From positions 374,927 to 438,926 of the forward strand of contig CAJJDO010000008.1 in the NCBI GenBank assembly GCA_905183005.1: DNA of 64,000 bases, given 5' to 3'. A model generated the notes under the pieces. That model saw only the letters and a program-made list of their open reading frames with translations, did not search any database and was not told where the DNA came from. Shown here in pieces: positions 60,889 through 64,000 of the stretch (positions within the stretch are counted from its first letter, which is position 1; each line of letters opens with the position of its first letter). The position numbers and the translations under genes were made by a program. The stretch is from Paramecium pentaurelia (taxonomy: Eukaryota > Ciliophora > Oligohymenophorea > Peniculida > Parameciidae).

Positions 60889-62131
60889 TCATTTTATTTC
60901 ATTTTTCTACATTTTATCATAATATCTTTATGCCATAGTCTCTCTTAATTGTCCATTCTAAATTCCTGTATCAACTATAGGCTATACAAGATTTTAAGTA
61001 GATCTTATGATTTAAGGAGGAGTCGATTATTAAAGTGGTATAATTGGCATTGACATTGGTATAGGTTCTTATAAAACAGGATTTGGATGATAATATTGCT
61101 ATTGATAAAATTAGATTGGGTCAATTGGTATTATTGGTGGTTATTAATACATTACTGGTTATAAAGTTGTGTACTCTCTAATTTGACTAAAAGGTTATAT
61201 AATTTTTGGCTAATATTTATTTGAATTTATTGCTTAATTCACAATTGGTTAAGTTTATACAATTGTTTAATTTTATACTCTAGGTTAAACTTATAAAATA
61301 GGCTAAACTGTATTTGTAATTTGTATTTATTAAATTTATGAATCTTATACAATTGTAGTTAACTAAATATATTATTTTAACAATGTAATGATTTAATTTA
61401 GATTATCATTAACAATTACTTATTTAATGCTTAATTTAAGTTTATTTAACTATTCAATATGTTCTTAATGATTCCTCTAATAAACTGCTTAAGGAGTCTA
61501 TCTTGGATCTGAATATATCGAGATTAATGGAGGCATACACTATATTAATTTCTAAAATACTTTATCAGAATTGAGCTTTTATAAATTTTCATGTTAATTT
61601 TTCCATTCCAAATATTCTATTCTATGTCTTGATTTTACCAATTTAATTAAATCTTGAGTTGATTTTTAAGTTTCATTTAATATATTTTATTCAAGCATTT
61701 TAAAATAATCATCTATAACCTTATAAAATTGTTTCTTAGCATCTTAATACTTTTAGAGTTAGAACTAAAAATAAATAGCATATATCACATACTTCTTATG
61801 CTTTTTAAATCTCCTCTTATAAATTACTTGATTCTTAAACATCTACTGCCCAAAGGTTAAGATATTCTAATGATTTATGATATTGTTCTGTTAGGCAATT
61901 AGAAAACAAATCAATATCACTTGTTACTCTATCTTGTTCATGTTCTTCAGAATGAATCTTTATACATTCAGGACACAATGGCAAACTACATTCTCTAAAT
62001 TATAATATATTTTTATACTATTTCTTGCAAAAATTTTGTATAAAATAGTCTTCATGAAATCTACAAGGAACTTTTGGAGTATTTGCAGTTCCAAAATAAA
62101 TAATCTGATCAGCTCTAAGTGTTGAATTCAT
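60889..62131 (-). CDS. B-box-type zinc-finger protein with Gln/Pro-rich tail (404 aa)
   Basis: One intron at 61765-61792; a second 21-nt GT...AG segment near 61525-61545 is in frame and could be spliced too. Residues about 23-65 carry zinc ligands: PCRFHEDYFIQNFCKKQYKN then CSLPLCPECIKIHSEEHEQ, a B-box-like C-x2-H...C-x2-C...H-x3-H pattern. A coiled coil follows (QKYQDAKKQFYKVIDDYFKM), and the tail is Gln/Pro/Ile-rich (TLQPVMYQQPPIIPIDPIQF). The order B-box then coiled coil recalls TRIM proteins without a RING. Such single B-box proteins are common in ciliates, and their function is unknown. Confidence 0.78.
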
Positions 62132-62808
62132 CGTTAAATATAATTTTATTTCAAAAAAATAAAATAATTAAAAAAATAAATAAATATGTAGAAATAGAAG
62201 TATTGTATCATTTTTAAGTTTATACCTTTTAATCTAATCCTTTATTCATCAATTTAAGTCTTCCAATCAATAAATTTTGATCATCAACTATCACTTTATC
62301 CAATATGGCTAGGAATGCATTTATGATCTATTTATAAACTTCTCTTCGTTTTATCTTGAATTATTAATTTTAAATACCCTTAAGAAAAATTAATTTCATT
62401 TCTAATACCCTTTATTTAGTATTATATATTTTTTTTGTAAATATATATATATTGTTTTACAATTATTATCTAAATATACTCTAGACAAATTATTAATATA
62501 ATCCAAAGAAATTAAAAATTTATCGAGATTTTTGATAATAATTATTCTCTACACATTAATAATCTTTCCAACAATAATTAAAATATCTAAATAATTATTT
62601 GTTAAGATATGTTCAATTTTATTTCTTTTTAGATTGAATAAAATTTTAGATGATATTCAATCTAGAATATTCCTCAATATAAAATTTTGTTTTTTGAATT
62701 GATATAATTTAGATTGTAAATAAATTGGAATAATTATATTCGCGTAGGTTTATTCGCCTTAATTAAGTGTATATCTAAATTGATTGAAAATAATTATTTA
62801 ATAATCCA
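62132..62808. other. Intergenic with a truncated minus-strand frame
   Basis: On the minus strand, about 62218-62330 reads as a coding end: NAFLAILDKVIVDDQNLLIG, RLKLMNKGLDQKVQTQK and TGA. Its upstream part would lie inside the 532-bp repeat that starts at 62331, and no good start is seen, so it may be a gene end cut off by the duplication breakpoint. Bases 62331-62808 are repeat and AT-rich. Confidence 0.35.
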
Positions 62809-62862
62809 ATGAATTTTGATGCATAAACAGTGCTAGTGACTCAAATGGGTAAAAAAAGGATA
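62331..62862 (+). repeat. 532-bp direct repeat, copy A
   Basis: Starts TTTATAAACTTCTCTTCGTT and is matched base for base, as far as I compared, by 63469-64000 (offset 1138). It contains AT-rich DNA and the first 54 bases of the small gene at 62809. No terminal inverted repeats or transposase are seen. Confidence 0.95.
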
Positions 62863-62991
62863 ATTGAGTAAATCCCATATTAATAAAGTGGAACAATGTT
62901 AATAAATTACAAGAAAGCTTTAGCCATTAGAATTATTGAACACTAAAGATCCAAATACAAGGGTTTTGGTGATTCAGATTAAAAATTTTGA
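62809..62991 (+). CDS. Small unknown protein (60 aa)
   Basis: Single exon, MNFDAQTVLVTQMGKKRIIE, then QIPYQQSGTMLINYKKALAI and a basic, Gly-containing end (YKGFGDSDQKF). Composition is balanced and GC is higher than the flanks, so it is likely real despite its size. No family is recognised. Its first 18 codons are repeated at 63947-64000 by the terminal duplication. Confidence 0.6.
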
Positions 62992-63467
62992 CTTATGTTA
63001 TATATACATCGAGTATTATTATATAAAATTTCGTAACTCACATCAAATAAGTCTTTAATATATATGTTATTTAAAAAGAATATATTTAAACATCATTTGA
63101 GTTTATAAAATAACATACTTTATGTATATTTTTTTTATAGAATCTGATTATTTTTATCAATTAAACCACAGTGCTTAGAGAAATAAAGAAAGAAAAGTTT
63201 AAAAGAAATTATAATAAGAAAAATTTTACATTAGACATTTAAGAAATTCTGGTAATTTAATAAAAAAAAGGTTTATTTATTTAAAGGAGGGATGATTTGA
63301 AAAATGTTATCATTAAATTATACTATTTGAATATCCCCCTCTATTTTTCAATTTAATTTTGAATTTAAGTTTTAAAAGAATGGAGTTTCAATATGATCTT
63401 GAAATAATTCTTAATTAAAATTTGCATTTTAATTCTTAACCTTTCAGTAATGAGCTATTTTTTTTTC
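62992..63467. other. Intergenic before the N
   Basis: AT-rich, no gene supported. It ends in a long T-run (from about 63449) immediately before the ambiguous base, as expected where a contig was hard to extend. Confidence 0.4.
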
Positions 63468-63468
63468 N
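63468..63468. other. Single ambiguous base (N)
   Basis: The only N in the window. It lies between a poly-T run and the exact start of the second copy of the 532-bp repeat, so it probably marks a scaffold join of unknown size rather than a base-call problem. Confidence 0.85.
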
Positions 63469-64000
63469 TTTATAAACTTCTCTTCGTTTTATCTTGAATT
63501 ATTAATTTTAAATACCCTTAAGAAAAATTAATTTCATTTCTAATACCCTTTATTTAGTATTATATATTTTTTTTGTAAATATATATATATTGTTTTACAA
63601 TTATTATCTAAATATACTCTAGACAAATTATTAATATAATCCAAAGAAATTAAAAATTTATCGAGATTTTTGATAATAATTATTCTCTACACATTAATAA
63701 TCTTTCCAACAATAATTAAAATATCTAAATAATTATTTGTTAAGATATGTTCAATTTTATTTCTTTTTAGATTGAATAAAATTTTAGATGATATTCAATC
63801 TAGAATATTCCTCAATATAAAATTTTGTTTTTTGAATTGATATAATTTAGATTGTAAATAAATTGGAATAATTATATTCGCGTAGGTTTATTCGCCTTAA
63901 TTAAGTGTATATCTAAATTGATTGAAAATAATTATTTAATAATCCAATGAATTTTGATGCATAAACAGTGCTAGTGACTCAAATGGGTAAAAAAAGGATA
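63469..64000 (+). repeat. 532-bp direct repeat, copy B (runs off the window)
   Basis: Same sequence as 62331-62862; it begins right after the N and is cut by the window edge, so the repeat may be longer. Its last 54 bases are the start of a second copy of the small gene. Confidence 0.95.
63947..64000 (+). CDS. Partial second copy of the 60-aa gene
   Basis: ATG 63947 begins the same 18 residues (MNFDAQTVLVTQMGKKRI) as the gene at 62809; the window ends here. Whether it is a true duplicate or the same locus assembled twice depends on the status of the N at 63468. Confidence 0.6.

Noticed and set aside
1..64000. Transposons, CRISPR arrays, rRNA, or virus-like genes
   Set aside because: No transposase, integrase, reverse transcriptase, capsid-like frame, regular spaced repeats or rRNA motifs were found on reading both strands.

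Overview
This window is ciliate macronuclear DNA, almost certainly from a Paramecium (species not resolved). Coding regions are open only when TAA and TAG are read as glutamine and TGA is the sole stop. The clearest proof is histone H4 at 43364-43672, where an invariant glutamine near the C-terminus is encoded by TAA. Base composition is very AT-rich. The introns I could place are 20-32 nt, start GT and end AG, and about 85 of them restore reading frames exactly. Genes are packed on both strands with gaps that are often below 100 bp. A standard-code ORF finder is misleading here, so I rebuilt the gene models by reading frames with TGA as stop and placing tiny introns so that total exon length is a multiple of three and protein motifs join.

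Layout. 1-8400: three near-identical tRNA-Asp(GUC) cassettes, an orphan coiled-coil protein, a parallel beta-helix protein and small unknown genes. 8399-13565: a long F-box/leucine-rich-repeat protein, then a TALE homeodomain protein. 13673-18881: a TBL2-like WD40 membrane protein, a secreted protein, the regulatory subunit of cAMP-dependent protein kinase and an Aurora-type kinase. 18965-28281: three large minus-strand cytoskeletal genes, namely a KIF21-like kinesin with C-terminal WD40 repeats, a CSPP1-like coiled-coil protein, and a CCDC146/MBO2-like ciliary protein. 28316-33291: an orphan, a VHS plus adaptin-ear-like protein, retromer VPS29 and an orphan. 34049-38290: a putative nuclear protein, succinyl-CoA ligase alpha, a Nudix hydrolase and a GILT-like thiol reductase. 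38351-45481: a second kinesin, a mitotic cyclin with D-box and KEN box, ribosomal protein L26, histone H4 and a membrane RING protein. 45616-50335: a PIWI protein with an intact DDH triad and a second membrane RING protein. 50368-56410: UPF3, a decayed tubulin carboxypeptidase (CCP/AGBL) pseudogene, a coiled-coil protein and two low-complexity orphans. 56427-64000: SPEF1/CLAMP, a coiled-coil orphan, a protein with two cyclic-nucleotide-binding domains, a B-box protein, a tiny gene, and a 532-bp direct repeat that begins immediately after a single N.

Functional themes are those of a motile, endocytic, heavily ciliated cell: microtubule motors and ciliary or centriolar proteins (two kinesins, CSPP1-like, CCDC146-like, SPEF1, CCP pseudogene), cyclic-nucleotide signalling (PKA-R, double-CNB protein), cell cycle (Aurora, cyclin), membrane sorting (VPS29, VHS-adaptin-ear), RNA control (PIWI, UPF3), and core metabolism and chromatin. 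There is no operon logic. I found no transposon, CRISPR array, rRNA or virus-like gene. The most notable items are the VHS/adaptin-ear architecture, a TALE homeodomain in a ciliate, the PIWI 5' frameshift, the decayed CCP gene, divergent start codons only 27 and 34 bp apart, and the duplicated end of the window, which looks like a scaffolding artefact.
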